In this document: positions 53,439 through 63,059 of the stretch, piece after piece
Numbering within the stretch: the first letter of the stretch is position 1
How the letters are laid out: each line of letters opens with the position of its first letter
NCBI RefSeq assembly: GCF_007830445.1
Contig: NZ_VLKR01000032.1
Location: 1 to 63,382, forward strand
Direction of reading: 5' to 3'
Source of the DNA: Sphingobacterium siyangense
Lineage (GTDB): Bacteria > Bacteroidota > Bacteroidia > Sphingobacteriales > Sphingobacteriaceae
Length of the DNA stretch: 63,382 nucleotides
Notes under the pieces: generated by a model
What the model was told of the DNA's origin: nothing
The model's input: only the letters and a program-made list of their open reading frames with translations
The model's database searches: none
Made by a program: the position numbers and the translations under genes

Positions 53439-55328
53439 ATGAATCCAGAAAAAGGTAGTATTTCAATTCACACGGAGAACATATTTCCCGTAATCAAAAA
53501 GTTCTTATATTCTGATAATGAAATTTTCTTGCGTGAACTGGTATCTAATGCAGTTGATGCTTCTCAAAAAATCAAACGCCTGGCATCTTTGGGTCAATAC
53601 CAAGGTGAAACAGGTGAATTGATTGTAGACGTAAAATTTGATGAAGCTGCCAAGACCATCACTATTTCCGACAATGGTATTGGTATGACAGCAGATGAAA
53701 TAAAAAAATACATCAACCAGATCGCTTTCTCAGGAGCAACAGAGTTCATGGAAAAATTCAAAGAGGCAAATGATGCAAATGAAATCATTGGCCGCTTTGG
53801 TTTAGGCTTCTATTCCGCATTTATGGTAGCCGATACGGTAGAAATCCAATCCTTATCTTATCAGGATGGAGCAGAACCTGCTCATTGGACTTGCGATGGT
53901 AGTACATCTTACGAAATTTCTACAGGTACAAGAAGCACCCGCGGAACAGATGTCATCTTGCATATTAACGAAGAATCAACTGAATTTTTAAGCCAGGCAC
54001 GCTTACAGGACATTTTAGATAAGTATGCTAAATTTCTTCCTGTTTCAATTCGTTTTGGTACCAAGACAAATTCTGAACCAGATGGTGAAGACGAAGAAGG
54101 AAAACCAAAATACAAATCTGTAGAGGTAGATAATATCATCAACAATACCAATCCGGCCTGGACAAAATCGCCGTCTGAATTAAAAGACGAGGATTATCTA
54201 GCCTTCTACCGCGAACTCTATCCCTACTCAATGGATGAACCATTGTTTTGGATTCACCTCAATGTAGACTACCCATTCAACCTGACAGGTATCCTCTACT
54301 TCCCTAAAGTTAAAAATGAACTGGAGATCCAACGCAATAAAATTAAGCTCTATTCTAGACAAGTGTTCATCACCGACGAAGTGAAAGATATTGTTCCTGA
54401 ATTCTTGATGTTACTTCATGGGGTAATTGATTCGCCGGATATTCCATTAAACGTATCCCGTTCATTTTTACAGGCAGACAGTAACGTTAAAAAAATCAAC
54501 AGTTATATCACCAAAAAGGTGGCCGACAAATTGAACGAAATATTTAAGACTGATCGTAAGGGATTTGAAGAGAAATGGACGGATATCGGTTTATTTATCA
54601 AATACGGTATGCTAAGCGATGAAAAATTTGCTGAAAAAGCAAATGACTTCTGTTTAGTAAAAAACACAGGTAACCAAAGTTTCACCATTAAGGAGTATTA
54701 CGAAAAGGTCAAAGATATCCAGGTAGATAAAGATGGAAACATTGTTTATTTATATACACATGATGCTGCTCAACAAGATGGTTTCATCCAAACTGCATTA
54801 AATAAGGGGTATGATGTTTTGATGCTCGATGGACCACTGGATACGCACTTTGCAGCTTATTTGGAGCAAAAAGGCGGTGAAAAGGTACAGCTGAAGCGTG
54901 TAGATGCTGACGTTATCGATAAATTGATCCAAAAAGACGAAAAGGTCGAACTTGCCCTCTCGGAAGAAGAATCTAAAAAAGCACTAGCGGTTTTTGAAAA
55001 AGCAATCTCCCGTCAAGACATGAAAGTTGAGGTTGATGCATTAAATGAAGGCGATTTGCCTGTGTCGGTAACAATTGATGAATTTATGCGCCGAATGAAA
55101 GATATGGCCAAGACTGGTGGTGGTATGAATTTTTATGGTTCATTGCCCGATAATTATAAAGTAACTGTCAATGGGAACCATCCGCTGATCAAAAGAATTT
55201 TATCGTCATCGGACGAAGAAGGTTCAAAACTAGCAAAACAGGCTTTTGATTTAGCGCTCTTGTCCAGAGGTTTATTGTCAGGAGCAGATCTAACGTCTTT
55301 CGTGAAGAGAAGTGTAGAAATGATCTAA
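53439..55328 (+). CDS. htpG: Molecular chaperone HtpG (Hsp90)
   Basis: 629 residues, full length. GHKL ATPase: ELVSNAVDASQKIKRL (catalytic Glu region), ISDNGIGMT and GRFGLGFYSAFMVAD, RGTDVILHI. The middle domain includes IPLNVSRSFLQAD, and the C-terminal dimerisation domain is present. Bacterial Hsp90; helps fold client proteins with DnaK. Monocistronic with a strong terminator. No obvious CIRCE or other heat-shock element is seen upstream. Confidence 0.97.
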   Translation: MNPEKGSISIHTENIFPVIKKFLYSDNEIFLRELVSNAVDASQKIKRLASLGQYQGETGELIVDVKFDEAAKTITISDNGIGMTADEIKKYINQIAFSGATEFMEKFKEANDANEIIGRFGLGFYSAFMVADTVEIQSLSYQDGAEPAHWTCDGSTSYEISTGTRSTRGTDVILHINEESTEFLSQARLQDILDKYAKFLPVSIRFGTKTNSEPDGEDEEGKPKYKSVEVDNIINNTNPAWTKSPSELKDEDYLAFYRELYPYSMDEPLFWIHLNVDYPFNLTGILYFPKVKNELEIQRNKIKLYSRQVFITDEVKDIVPEFLMLLHGVIDSPDIPLNVSRSFLQADSNVKKINSYITKKVADKLNEIFKTDRKGFEEKWTDIGLFIKYGMLSDEKFAEKANDFCLVKNTGNQSFTIKEYYEKVKDIQVDKDGNIVYLYTHDAAQQDGFIQTALNKGYDVLMLDGPLDTHFAAYLEQKGGEKVQLKRVDADVIDKLIQKDEKVELALSEEESKKALAVFEKAISRQDMKVEVDALNEGDLPVSVTIDEFMRRMKDMAKTGGGMNFYGSLPDNYKVTVNGNHPLIKRILSSSDEEGSKLAKQAFDLALLSRGLLSGADLTSFVKRSVEMI

Positions 55329-55340
55329 TCATATTTCTTT

Positions 55341-55386
55341 TAACAAAAAATGCGGTTTCTATGGTAGGAACCGCATTTTTTGTTAA
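55341..55386 (+). terminator. htpG terminator
   Basis: 21-bp stem: TAACAAAAAATGCGGTTTCTA pairs with its complement (one G-U) around a 4-nt loop, with T-rich right arm. Confidence 0.88.
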
Positions 55387-55575
55387 AATATCGGAAGCAA
55401 ATGACAAATTTAGACAAGCGAAATGCACATCAACATCGAAACGTAACCATATCGATGTTTTTTATTAAAATTTAATAAACTAATCTTCACCTAGTTGGCA
55501 TTAAACGCTGTTTTTTTTCAATCAAATATTTGGAGGGAATAGGGTTTAATCGTACTTTTGTATCATCAAAATCAC

Positions 55576-55651
55576 GGTAGGTATAGCTCAGTTGGTTAGA
55601 GCACTAGATTGTGGTTCTAGGGGTCGTCGGTTCGAGCCCGATTACTTACCC
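55576..55651 (+). tRNA. tRNA-His (anticodon GTG)
   Basis: Anticodon stem CTAGA/TCTAG with loop TTGTGGT gives GTG. Acceptor GTAGGTA/TACTTAC (one G-U) with an extra G at -1 (55576) pairing with discriminator C, as expected for tRNA-His. T-arm TCGGTTCGAGCCCGA. CCA not encoded. Confidence 0.95.
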
Positions 55652-55683
55652 AAAAAGGCAGATCAAATGATCTGCCTTTTTTT
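55652..55683 (+). terminator. tRNA-His terminator
   Basis: AAAAAGGCAGATCA pairs with TGATCTGCCTTTTT around a 2-nt gap, with continuing T-run. Confidence 0.9.
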
Positions 55684-55797
55684 AATTTTGCGAATTCAAC
55701 CCATACAGCCCCCTTCAAAATTGCTCCATCAATCTTTAATTAATATAAAATTCAGACTCAATACTGTTTTCATGCTATACAAACAGATTTACACCGA

Positions 55798-56949
55798 TTA
55801 GGGTAAGGGGTCCATGACGGAAGGATTTCCTGGGTCATAAATGCCCACAGCAACTCTGGAGTCAGCACAGCCATAATATAAAAACCATTTTTGTTTAAAA
55901 AAGACCAATCCTTCAATAAAAACCGTACCATCGATATATTGCCCACTTTTTTCGAAAGATTCCATGGGACGCAAAAACGGAACATCCATTCGAGCCAATA
56001 CGCTTGTCGGATCTCGTGAATCAAATAAAACCTGCCCAGCGGAATAAGTATTTTTATTAAAGCGCTTATCTCCTTTTTCAGCATGATTCTTACCATTGTA
56101 CAACAATACAATTCCTTTATCAGTCAAAACTGCCGGGGGACCACACTCCGTCAATGAACTATCAAAATAACCATCCCTTGGCGAAATAAAAGCGATCAAT
56201 GCCCCCTTTTTATCTGTTACGGGCTCCCAGTCAATCAAATTATCAGATGTGGCGCCATACACACCATGTTCCCCCCAGTACAACCAATATTTCCCATTGA
56301 TTTTAGCTATGACCTGTCTGTTACCTTTCATTACTGTCACAATAGAAGCTGATTTGTGCGGTTCATCAACAAGAGTGGGCCTGTTTTTCGATTTTTTAAA
56401 AATGGGACCATACTTAGTCCAGTGTTTCAGATCAGTGGATATTGCTAAACCTAAGCGTGGCACCTTTCGATTCCATTGGGTATAAAATAGCACAAAACGC
56501 CCGTCCTCCGTCTGTGCTAAGCGGGGATCTTCCGTCCCACCGGGCCACTCGTTATCCTGCTGCTCATCGGGAGCTGGATAGAATACCGGTGTTTTCAGTC
56601 GTTCAAAATGAATACCGTCAGCACTAGCTGCTAATCCCAGTCGGGAGGTCCGGTGGCCAATAGCCTTCCCTGTCCGATCTTCTGCACGATAAATGACATA
56701 AACACTATCTCCCCTTACCACTGCAGCAGGATTAAAAGTGTCGTTGTCCTCCCATCGAATCTCCTTCTTCAGAATTGGATCATAAAATACCGAACTCGTA
56801 TCAGGCTCAATAATTGGATTGATACCTTTGGGCCGCTCAAAGCCTCCTAATACCCATTGTTCTTTCTTAAGCTTTCCGCCAGGCTGTACGTTACAGCCAC
56901 ATAAAAAGACGAACACTATAGAACCTGCAATTTTAACGATAACATTCAT
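55798..56949 (-). CDS. GH130-like exported lipoprotein (glycoside phosphorylase/mannosidase family)
   Basis: 383 residues. Lipobox CGC (Cys at about 19). Five-bladed propeller of the GH130 type: FNPAAVVRGDSVYVIYRAEDRTG, SRLGLAASADGIHFERL, GGTEDPRLAQTEDGRFVLFYTQW, and the terminal FLYYGCADSRVAVGIYDPGN. GH130 enzymes split beta-mannosides by phosphate or water. The conserved EDPR and ADSRVAVA blocks are present; the second Arg/His phosphate site was not checked. Divergent from deoR across a palindromic operator region. Confidence 0.88.
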   Translation of the reverse strand: MNVIVKIAGSIVFVFLCGCNVQPGGKLKKEQWVLGGFERPKGINPIIEPDTSSVFYDPILKKEIRWEDNDTFNPAAVVRGDSVYVIYRAEDRTGKAIGHRTSRLGLAASADGIHFERLKTPVFYPAPDEQQDNEWPGGTEDPRLAQTEDGRFVLFYTQWNRKVPRLGLAISTDLKHWTKYGPIFKKSKNRPTLVDEPHKSASIVTVMKGNRQVIAKINGKYWLYWGEHGVYGATSDNLIDWEPVTDKKGALIAFISPRDGYFDSSLTECGPPAVLTDKGIVLLYNGKNHAEKGDKRFNKNTYSAGQVLFDSRDPTSVLARMDVPFLRPMESFEKSGQYIDGTVFIEGLVFFKQKWFLYYGCADSRVAVGIYDPGNPSVMDPLP

Positions 56950-57160
56950 GTTTTATTTGATCTCCCATACTTAAGATGCAAACCTGTAAAGGCGAAAATT
57001 AGAATTGGTTACAACAGAAAGGTGAGCGAATCTGCCCCCCCGATCATTCACAAATATAACGCTATTTGAAAGAAATAGATGGCACAAAAACAAGTTCATC
57101 AAAAATTGAATTGGAAGCCACCCTAGAAAACTAATAAACAATTTATCGATAAACAACTCG

Positions 57161-57217
57161 TTATGTTGCAATATATTGCAACATAACAACAAATATAAGG
57201 TTAAATATTGCAACATA
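57161..57217 (+). promoter_or_regulatory. 26-bp perfect palindrome plus half-site upstream of deoR
   Basis: Bases 57161-57186 form a perfect 26-bp palindrome whose half is TTATGTTGCAATA. A copy of the right half, TATTGCAACATA, recurs at 57206-57217, exactly 32 bp (about three helical turns) downstream of its equivalent at 57174-57185. The layout fits an operator of the adjacent DeoR protein and lies between two divergent genes. Confidence 0.8.
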
Positions 57218-57239
57218 TAGCATAAAAGCGCTATATTTA
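57208..57239 (+). promoter_or_regulatory. Putative promoter of deoR-rpiA-gfo/idh
   Basis: TTG (57208-57210), 21-nt spacer, TATATTTA (57232-57239). The -33 lies inside the downstream operator half-site. Transcription would start about at the ATG (57244), giving a leaderless or nearly leaderless message. Confidence 0.45.
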
Positions 57240-57243
57240 TAGC

Positions 57244-57996
57244 ATGATATCCAAAGAGGAACGCCACGATTTTATATTGGTTAAAATCAAAAAGGAAAGA
57301 AAATTAGCGATGGTAGACTTAGCAGCTGAACTTGGTGTCTCTGAACATACCGTCCGACGTGATCTTAAAGAGTTATCCGACGCCGGCTTGCTTCGCGCTA
57401 TTCGGGGTGGCGCCACGCTACGTTCAAACATGCCATTCGATATATACGACCGAAACAACCTTGATGTTATGGAGAAACAATCCATAGCAGAAAAATCGAT
57501 CACACTATTGAAAAATCATCAAGTTGTCTTTTTCGATGGCGGCACAACAACACAGACAATTGCAGGAAATATTCCCGATAGCCTAACCCTTACTGTTGTT
57601 ACACATAGTCTCCCAATAGCTAATATACTTGCCAACTTCCCAAACATCACCTTGATTTTTGCTGGTGGCACTTTCTGCAAATCATCACTTACTATGCAAG
57701 GACAGCAAACGATCTCCACATTTGAAGACATATACGCGGATATCAGCTTCATAGGTGTATGTAGCCTGGATCTCCACCGCGGACTTACATCAAGAACACA
57801 CGAAGAAGCAGCTATCAAAAAAGTACTGTGTAAAAATTCAATGAACATTGTTGCTGCCACAACAAGCAATAAGCTTGATACCTTGGCTTCTTTCCTGACA
57901 TGCCCCATCTCTGATATCAGTTATTTAATTACAGAAAAGGATCCTTTTGACCGCATTTTACAGCCTTATGCCGCACAAGGTATTACAATCTTATAA
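57244..57996 (+). CDS. DeoR/GlpR-family transcriptional regulator
   Basis: 250 residues, full length. Winged helix with LAMVDLAAELGVSEHTVRRDLKELSDAGLLRAIRGGAT (DeoR signature). The C-terminal DeoR sensor domain shows SITLLKNHQVVFFDGGTTTQTIAGNIP and IAGCSLDLHRGLT-like segments (the phosphate-binding, ISOCOT-like fold). These regulators respond to phosphosugars. The palindrome at 57161 is its likely operator, so it should repress itself and the two genes behind it. rpiA starts 11 nt downstream. Confidence 0.92.
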   Translation: MISKEERHDFILVKIKKERKLAMVDLAAELGVSEHTVRRDLKELSDAGLLRAIRGGATLRSNMPFDIYDRNNLDVMEKQSIAEKSITLLKNHQVVFFDGGTTTQTIAGNIPDSLTLTVVTHSLPIANILANFPNITLIFAGGTFCKSSLTMQGQQTISTFEDIYADISFIGVCSLDLHRGLTSRTHEEAAIKKVLCKNSMNIVAATTSNKLDTLASFLTCPISDISYLITEKDPFDRILQPYAAQGITIL

Positions 57997-58007
57997 GTTT
58001 ACCGTTT

Positions 58008-58739
58008 ATGAACAATCTCAAACAGGAAGCTGCCAAAGCTGCTCTTCAACTATTAAAACCCGATCAGCTCATTGGACTAGGTGTTGGATCAACAATAGCT
58101 TATTTCATTGAATTAATCGCCAGCAGTATCAGCTTTAAATCCAGCTTAAAATTTACATCACCTTCCTTGGAAACCAAAACGCTGCTCCAAGAGAATGGAC
58201 TTATTTGTGTTGATAACAGTATCCTAACAACGCTGGACTATTATTTTGACAGCTGTGATCAGGTCGACATTCATTTAAATGCATTCAAAAGTGGCGGTGG
58301 CGTGCACACGGGTGAGAAGATTATGGCGAATATGGCGCAGCAGTTTATTCTCTTGGTCGATGGCTCAAAGATGGTCGAAAAACTTAGCACAAAGCATCCG
58401 TTATGTGTTGAAATTATACCAGAAGCTTGGCTATCGGTACGTGAAAATCTAAAATCAAGTTATTTTACAACGATATCCGACATTGTATTACGAAAATCTG
58501 AACAAAAATCGGGGCCTCTCCTTTCTGAGAGAGGTAATTTCCTGGCAGATATTTATTTTTCTAAACTGCCCGATATTTTTGATTTGAATAAGCAAATCAA
58601 ACTCATTATAGGGGTTGTAGAACATTCACTTTTTTATCAGCTGTGTTCGGCATGTCTTTTGGCAACAGAAGACGGCGTAACACATTTATTTGCAAACAAC
58701 CTTGGAGAATCAGACACGGATAAGATTGTCACGCAATAG
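58008..58739 (+). CDS. rpiA: RpiA-like ribose-5-phosphate isomerase, divergent
   Basis: 243 residues. GLGVGSTIAYFI (substrate phosphate loop) and AFKSGGGVHTGEKI correspond to GLGTGST and KGGGGALTREKI. The family motif DGADEVD reads DSCDQVD. By alignment with E. coli RpiA, catalytic Asp81, Asp84, Lys94 and Glu103 are all kept (DSCD, KSGGG, GEK). The motif changes set it apart from housekeeping RpiA, and its position behind a DeoR regulator suggests a phosphosugar other than, or in addition to, ribose 5-phosphate. Confidence 0.82.
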   Translation: MNNLKQEAAKAALQLLKPDQLIGLGVGSTIAYFIELIASSISFKSSLKFTSPSLETKTLLQENGLICVDNSILTTLDYYFDSCDQVDIHLNAFKSGGGVHTGEKIMANMAQQFILLVDGSKMVEKLSTKHPLCVEIIPEAWLSVRENLKSSYFTTISDIVLRKSEQKSGPLLSERGNFLADIYFSKLPDIFDLNKQIKLIIGVVEHSLFYQLCSACLLATEDGVTHLFANNLGESDTDKIVTQ

Positions 58740-58801
58740 CATTAAAGTTTATATTGAAGTCTAACAACCAACAAGACAACGGTAAAGTAATTTAAATTAA
58801 C

Positions 58802-59830
58802 ATGAAACACACTCAAATTAACACAGGAATACTGAGTTTTGGCATGTCAGGACGTGTTTTTCACGCACCATTTATACATACCAATCCTCATTTCAATCTC
58901 GGCGCTGTTGTAGAACGGTCGAAAAAAGCAGCACATGAATTTTATCCGGCAATAAAAAGCTATAATAGCATTGCTGAATTACTAGCGGATGAAAGCGTCG
59001 AACTGGTCGTTGTGAATACACCAAACTATACACATTTCCAATATGCCAAAGAGGCCCTAGAAGCAGGAAAACATGTATTGATAGAAAAACCTGCCGTTGA
59101 TGACACTACACAATTCGACACTCTTCTTGCCATCAGCAAAAAACAAGGCAAACAATTATTTTTCTATCAAAACAGACGGTATGACGGTCACTTTTTAGAC
59201 ATTAAAAAAGTGATTGACAGTGGAGAATTAGGAAAGCTAATTGAAGTACATTTCAGATTTGATCGCTATAAAATGGAATTGGGACAAAAATACTTTAAGG
59301 AAGATACGCAGTATATTTCTAATGGTCTTACTTATGACCTAGGCCCTCACCTTATTGATCAGGCAATCTCACTTTTTGGAAAACCGGTTAAATTTACCAA
59401 GACAACATCCATTAACAGGCCGGATTCTAAAGTTGCAGATTATTTTCACTACCAGCTCTATTATCCAGCTGGACTGAACGTGTATTTAACGGGAAGTCTA
59501 CTTGTTGCCTCTCCACAGCCCGCCTTTGTTTTACATGGCACAAAAGGGAGTTTTATCAAGAATATGACAGATGTGCAAGAACAGCAATTGCTAGATGGTA
59601 TGTTACCTGACAATCCATCTTATGGCCTTGAGCCAGCCGGCCAAGAGGGGAAACTTGTTACGATAGACGCTTCAAATCAAAAACATGAGTCTTTAGTAAC
59701 GCCACATAAAGGAGATTACAATCAGCTGTTTGAAGCCATTTATGAAAGCTTAAGAAATAATATCGATTACCCTATTAAAGCGGATCAGGTTAAATGGCAG
59801 ATCGAATTGCTTGAAGCTGAAAATACCTAA
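58802..59830 (+). CDS. Gfo/Idh/MocA-family oxidoreductase
   Basis: 342 residues. Nucleotide fold GILSFGMSGRVFHAPFIHTNPHF; the first Gly of the usual G-F-G-M-x-G is Ser here. EKPAVDD carries the family EKP with catalytic Lys, and YDLGPHLIDQAISLFG the C-terminal catalytic His region. Probably NAD(P)-dependent sugar or polyol dehydrogenase. 62 nt behind the rpiA-like gene, probably in the same transcript. Confidence 0.9.
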   Translation: MKHTQINTGILSFGMSGRVFHAPFIHTNPHFNLGAVVERSKKAAHEFYPAIKSYNSIAELLADESVELVVVNTPNYTHFQYAKEALEAGKHVLIEKPAVDDTTQFDTLLAISKKQGKQLFFYQNRRYDGHFLDIKKVIDSGELGKLIEVHFRFDRYKMELGQKYFKEDTQYISNGLTYDLGPHLIDQAISLFGKPVKFTKTTSINRPDSKVADYFHYQLYYPAGLNVYLTGSLLVASPQPAFVLHGTKGSFIKNMTDVQEQQLLDGMLPDNPSYGLEPAGQEGKLVTIDASNQKHESLVTPHKGDYNQLFEAIYESLRNNIDYPIKADQVKWQIELLEAENT

Positions 59831-59886
59831 GCTTCTAAACAATCAAATGGCGGCACGGTTCAAGAAAACTAACATGTGCTGCCATT

Positions 59887-60780
59887 TCAATTTGCTTTCC
59901 AAAGACATTCGTTCGGTTCAATATGGATCATCACATGACCGAGATCAGGAATATGCGCAACCAAATGGTCTTTGAGTTTATGTGCCAACTCATGCCCTTC
60001 CCTTACGGTAATTTCACTATCAACAATAGCGTGCAGATCGACATGATATTTAGCCCCCGATTTGCGGACAAAACATTTTTCTGTGGCTTTTATCCCCTCT
60101 ACCTTTAATGCTTCTTCCCGGATATTATCAATGACCTCATCGTATACATTTTCATCCATTATCTCGCCAAGCGCCGGTCTGAAAATATGATAACAGTTAT
60201 ACAGTATAAATCCAGCAGCAAATAATGCCGCGTAGTCATCCGCATTTTCATATCCTTTTCCGAGTAACAATGCAATAGATATCCCAATGAAGGCTGCAAC
60301 TGACGTTATCGCATCGCTTCGATGGTGCCAAGCGTCTGCACGAAGTGAAGAACTATTTGTTTCTTTACTTTTCTTCATAACGATCCTATACGAAATTTCT
60401 TTCCATACGATGATTCCGCCAAGAACAAATAGAGTCCAAGGCTTTGGCAAGTCATGTGGCGTTCCTATATTCTCAATACTTTCATAAGCGATTATGGTTG
60501 CAGAAACGATGAGAAAACCAACGACAATAAATGTAATGAGGGGTTCTACCCGACCATGACCATACGGGTGATTGTCGTCGGCAGGTCGTTGCGCATATTT
60601 TAAACCCAGAAGCACTAGAAATGAAGAGAAAATGTCCGCCGTTGACTCAATTGCATCCGCAATCAGGGCATAGGAGTTTCCAAAGAAACCAGCTAGCCAT
60701 TTTAACAATGCTAGTAATGCATTGCCTACAATACTAAAATAAGTCGTTCTGACTGCAGTCTGCTCTTGAAGTTCGGACAT
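59887..60780 (-). CDS. Cation diffusion facilitator (zinc/iron-type efflux)
   Basis: 297 residues. Six membrane segments; metal ligands in SYALIADAIESTADIFSSFLVLLG (D-x3-D of helix 2) and DAWHHRSDAITS (H-x3-D of helix 5). A C-terminal cytosolic domain with HLDLHAIVD-like strand and IPDLGHVMIHIEP. Exports divalent metal (Zn, Fe, Co or Mn) in exchange for protons. Convergent with the Gfo/Idh gene. Confidence 0.94.
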   Translation of the reverse strand: MSELQEQTAVRTTYFSIVGNALLALLKWLAGFFGNSYALIADAIESTADIFSSFLVLLGLKYAQRPADDNHPYGHGRVEPLITFIVVGFLIVSATIIAYESIENIGTPHDLPKPWTLFVLGGIIVWKEISYRIVMKKSKETNSSSLRADAWHHRSDAITSVAAFIGISIALLLGKGYENADDYAALFAAGFILYNCYHIFRPALGEIMDENVYDEVIDNIREEALKVEGIKATEKCFVRKSGAKYHVDLHAIVDSEITVREGHELAHKLKDHLVAHIPDLGHVMIHIEPNECLWKAN

Positions 60781-60874
60781 CGCTATAAATTAACTTGACA
60801 CCGCGAAAATACTGTTTTTTCTCTTCAAATTCTATTCTCCATCTATAGAAAATAGCGATTACAATAATCGATCG

Positions 60875-61450
60875 TTAACTGCCGCTTGCGATATCCTGCA
60901 ATGCTTTTTTTATCTCAGGAGTCCCATAGTCACGGCTTCCTTCCAAACGCTCTACGATCTTTCCAGTTTTATCCAAGATCACCGTTGTCGGGATGGACTG
61001 CCCTAAGAATTCTGCAGGAATTTCACCCTCTGCTATATAAAGGGGCAGATCATACTTGTTTTCTGCCATAAATGCTGAAGACTTCTCCATGTCGCCATCA
61101 ACATCCACCATGAGGAAAACGATATCCTTATTATCTTTAAGCGATTGCCTAAGCTGGTCAATGGAAGGTAGTTCATGAATACAAGGAGGACACCAAGTCG
61201 CCCAGAAATTGATAAATACGACCTTACCTTTTAAAGCACTTAATTGAAGAACCTTCCCCTCTTTATCCTTAAAAGATAGCTCCTGCGTTGTGGGTGCAGT
61301 CGCTTCAGCAGGTTCCTCCACCTTTTCGGCCTTGGTCTCACTTTTAGTTCCTGTGTTTCCACAGCTAAAAAACAAACTGGTCGATAAAGCCGCAAGACCA
61401 AAAAAAATAACCCCTCTATTAAACCTAATATTCATCGTCTTTTGTTTCAT
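60875..61450 (-). CDS. TlpA-like thioredoxin-fold lipoprotein
   Basis: 191 residues (an ATG at 61435 would remove five residues). Lipobox FFSC, then a Glu/Ala/Lys/Thr-rich linker. Thioredoxin fold with WATWCPPC (CxxC), FLMVDVDGDMEKSSAFMAENKYDLPLY and the cis-Pro QSIPTTVILD. Likely a periplasmic thiol-disulfide reductase, possibly for cytochrome maturation. Same class of protein as the gene at 1269 but without the DUF4369 part. Confidence 0.88.
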   Translation of the reverse strand: MKQKTMNIRFNRGVIFFGLAALSTSLFFSCGNTGTKSETKAEKVEEPAEATAPTTQELSFKDKEGKVLQLSALKGKVVFINFWATWCPPCIHELPSIDQLRQSLKDNKDIVFLMVDVDGDMEKSSAFMAENKYDLPLYIAEGEIPAEFLGQSIPTTVILDKTGKIVERLEGSRDYGTPEIKKALQDIASGS

Positions 61451-61750
61451 TAAATTATTCTATTAAAAATAAATCCTGTTCACTAATCGTTCTCTTAAAG
61501 TAAGGGCTAAAAGATTAAATCCGAATTCGGAGATCTCGTCAATCCAATCCTCCTAGGAGAAATTTCTCAAAACATTAGCTAATTTAACCTTAATTATTCA
61601 AGACCACAAGTATTGCAAACAACTTCACAACATAAACAATTGATCAATAACAAAATAAGCAACAATAAATTTGAAAAAATAACAAGAACTTTTCCGACAT
61701 TTAAAAGAGTGAACATATCACTGATCAAAAGACAATTTATTGACTACATC
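61451..61750. other. Intergenic region without visible gene
   Basis: 300 bp between two divergent lipoprotein/exported genes. A 10-bp palindrome CTCCTAGGAG lies near 61547-61558; otherwise nothing notable. Confidence 0.5.
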
Positions 61751-63034
61751 ATGAATCTCTCAGCAAATCATTTCAAAAAATACTTGTTAATATATTTCCT
61801 GTTATTCCTCACCCCCCAGCTTAATTTCGGGCAAGCCACGTCAACTAAATTCAATAACCTATATCGGCTAATAGCATCAAAAGATTTCTTCACCGCCCGT
61901 GACCTTTTTAAGGTAAATAAAACTTTTTTAAACGCCCATGAGCAACTTTTTATTTTGGCAATACTCGATAATGCCTTTAATAGGCCCATCGCTTCCAACA
62001 AAAAAATTGCACTGCTGAACACAGCAACAGAAGAATTGCCTGACACACTGCGACTAAAAATACGACGTATTCAGGAAGATAATTTTGTCAAACTGAAAGA
62101 TTACGATGAGGCAAAACAGACAACGCAAAAAATCCTACTCGAATTCGATCCCTTGCTGTCAACAGATACAAGAGCGGATCTCCGAAACAATCTAAAAATC
62201 TGGTAGGCACTTGATCATGTAAAGCCGCAGCTTATACAAATTAACGACGATACCCGTCTTAAAATGACGAAAGATAAAGCCAGCTTGAAGAATCTAAAGG
62301 TAGAGGTTAACGGCGATACAGCAAGTTTCATATTTGACACCGGAGCAAATCTATCGACAGTTTCGGAGTCCGTGGCCAAACGACTTCATATGGATATTAT
62401 CCGTGCAGATATTGATGTAGACGCAATTACAGGTATTGCTATCAAAACCGATTTAGCAGTCTGTAAACAATTAAAACTTGGTAACATCAACATATCGAAT
62501 GCTATATTTCTGGTTTTCCCAGACAGTGCACTTTATATCCCACAAATTGGCTATCAGATCAATGGCATAATAGGCTTCCCAGTCATAGAAGCACTGCAAG
62601 AAGTACAGCTTACACAAGATGATTTTTTTATCGTACCTAAGAGACCTACAGTTACAAAGAAGGCTTCAAATCTTGCAATAGATGGATTATCACCTCTTAT
62701 TGCCATTGATGGAAAGCACTATACCTTTGATACGGGAGCAGAAAATACAATCCTTTATGCGCCATTTTACGAAACTTACAAACAGCATATCGAAAAATAT
62801 GGTATACCGACCAAAGTCGCCATGGGAGGCGCAGGTGGTAACGTTGAATATGATGGCTTTGTCATACAACATACATTCCATATCGGCGATAAACCGATCG
62901 CTCTTAAAAAAATAAACCTATTAAAATCGAAAATCAAGAATGAAACTGTATATGGAAATATAGGACAAGATATTATCCGCCAATTTTCTAAAATGACACT
63001 TAATTTTAAAGACATGTTTATCCATTTTAATTAA
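61751..63034 (+). pseudogene. Exported two-lobed aspartic protease (retropepsin-like), interrupted by TAG
   Basis: From the ATG at 61751: a signal peptide (LLIYFLLFLTPQLNFGQA) and a TPR-like helical region, 151 codons, ending at TAG (62204-62206). The same frame continues at once with 19 codons (ALDHVKPQLIQIN...) to an internal ATG at 62264 and 255 more codons. The second part has two aspartic-protease lobes, each with FDTGA (Asp25 and Asp156 counted from 62264). Whole members of this family have both parts in one chain, so the TAG breaks a single gene. It may be dead, or read through. Confidence 0.75.
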
Positions 63035-63059
63035 CAGGAATCTAAAACTAAAATGGATC

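Noticed and set aside
55592..55801. 69-codon frame on the plus strand
   Set aside because: It begins inside tRNA-His and runs through its terminator.
57230..57243. GCTATATTTATAGC small dyad before deoR ATG
   Set aside because: Explained by the -7 box; too short to claim as a separate operator.
57519..57908. 129-codon frame opposite deoR
   Set aside because: Shadow of the DeoR gene, no homology-like motif.
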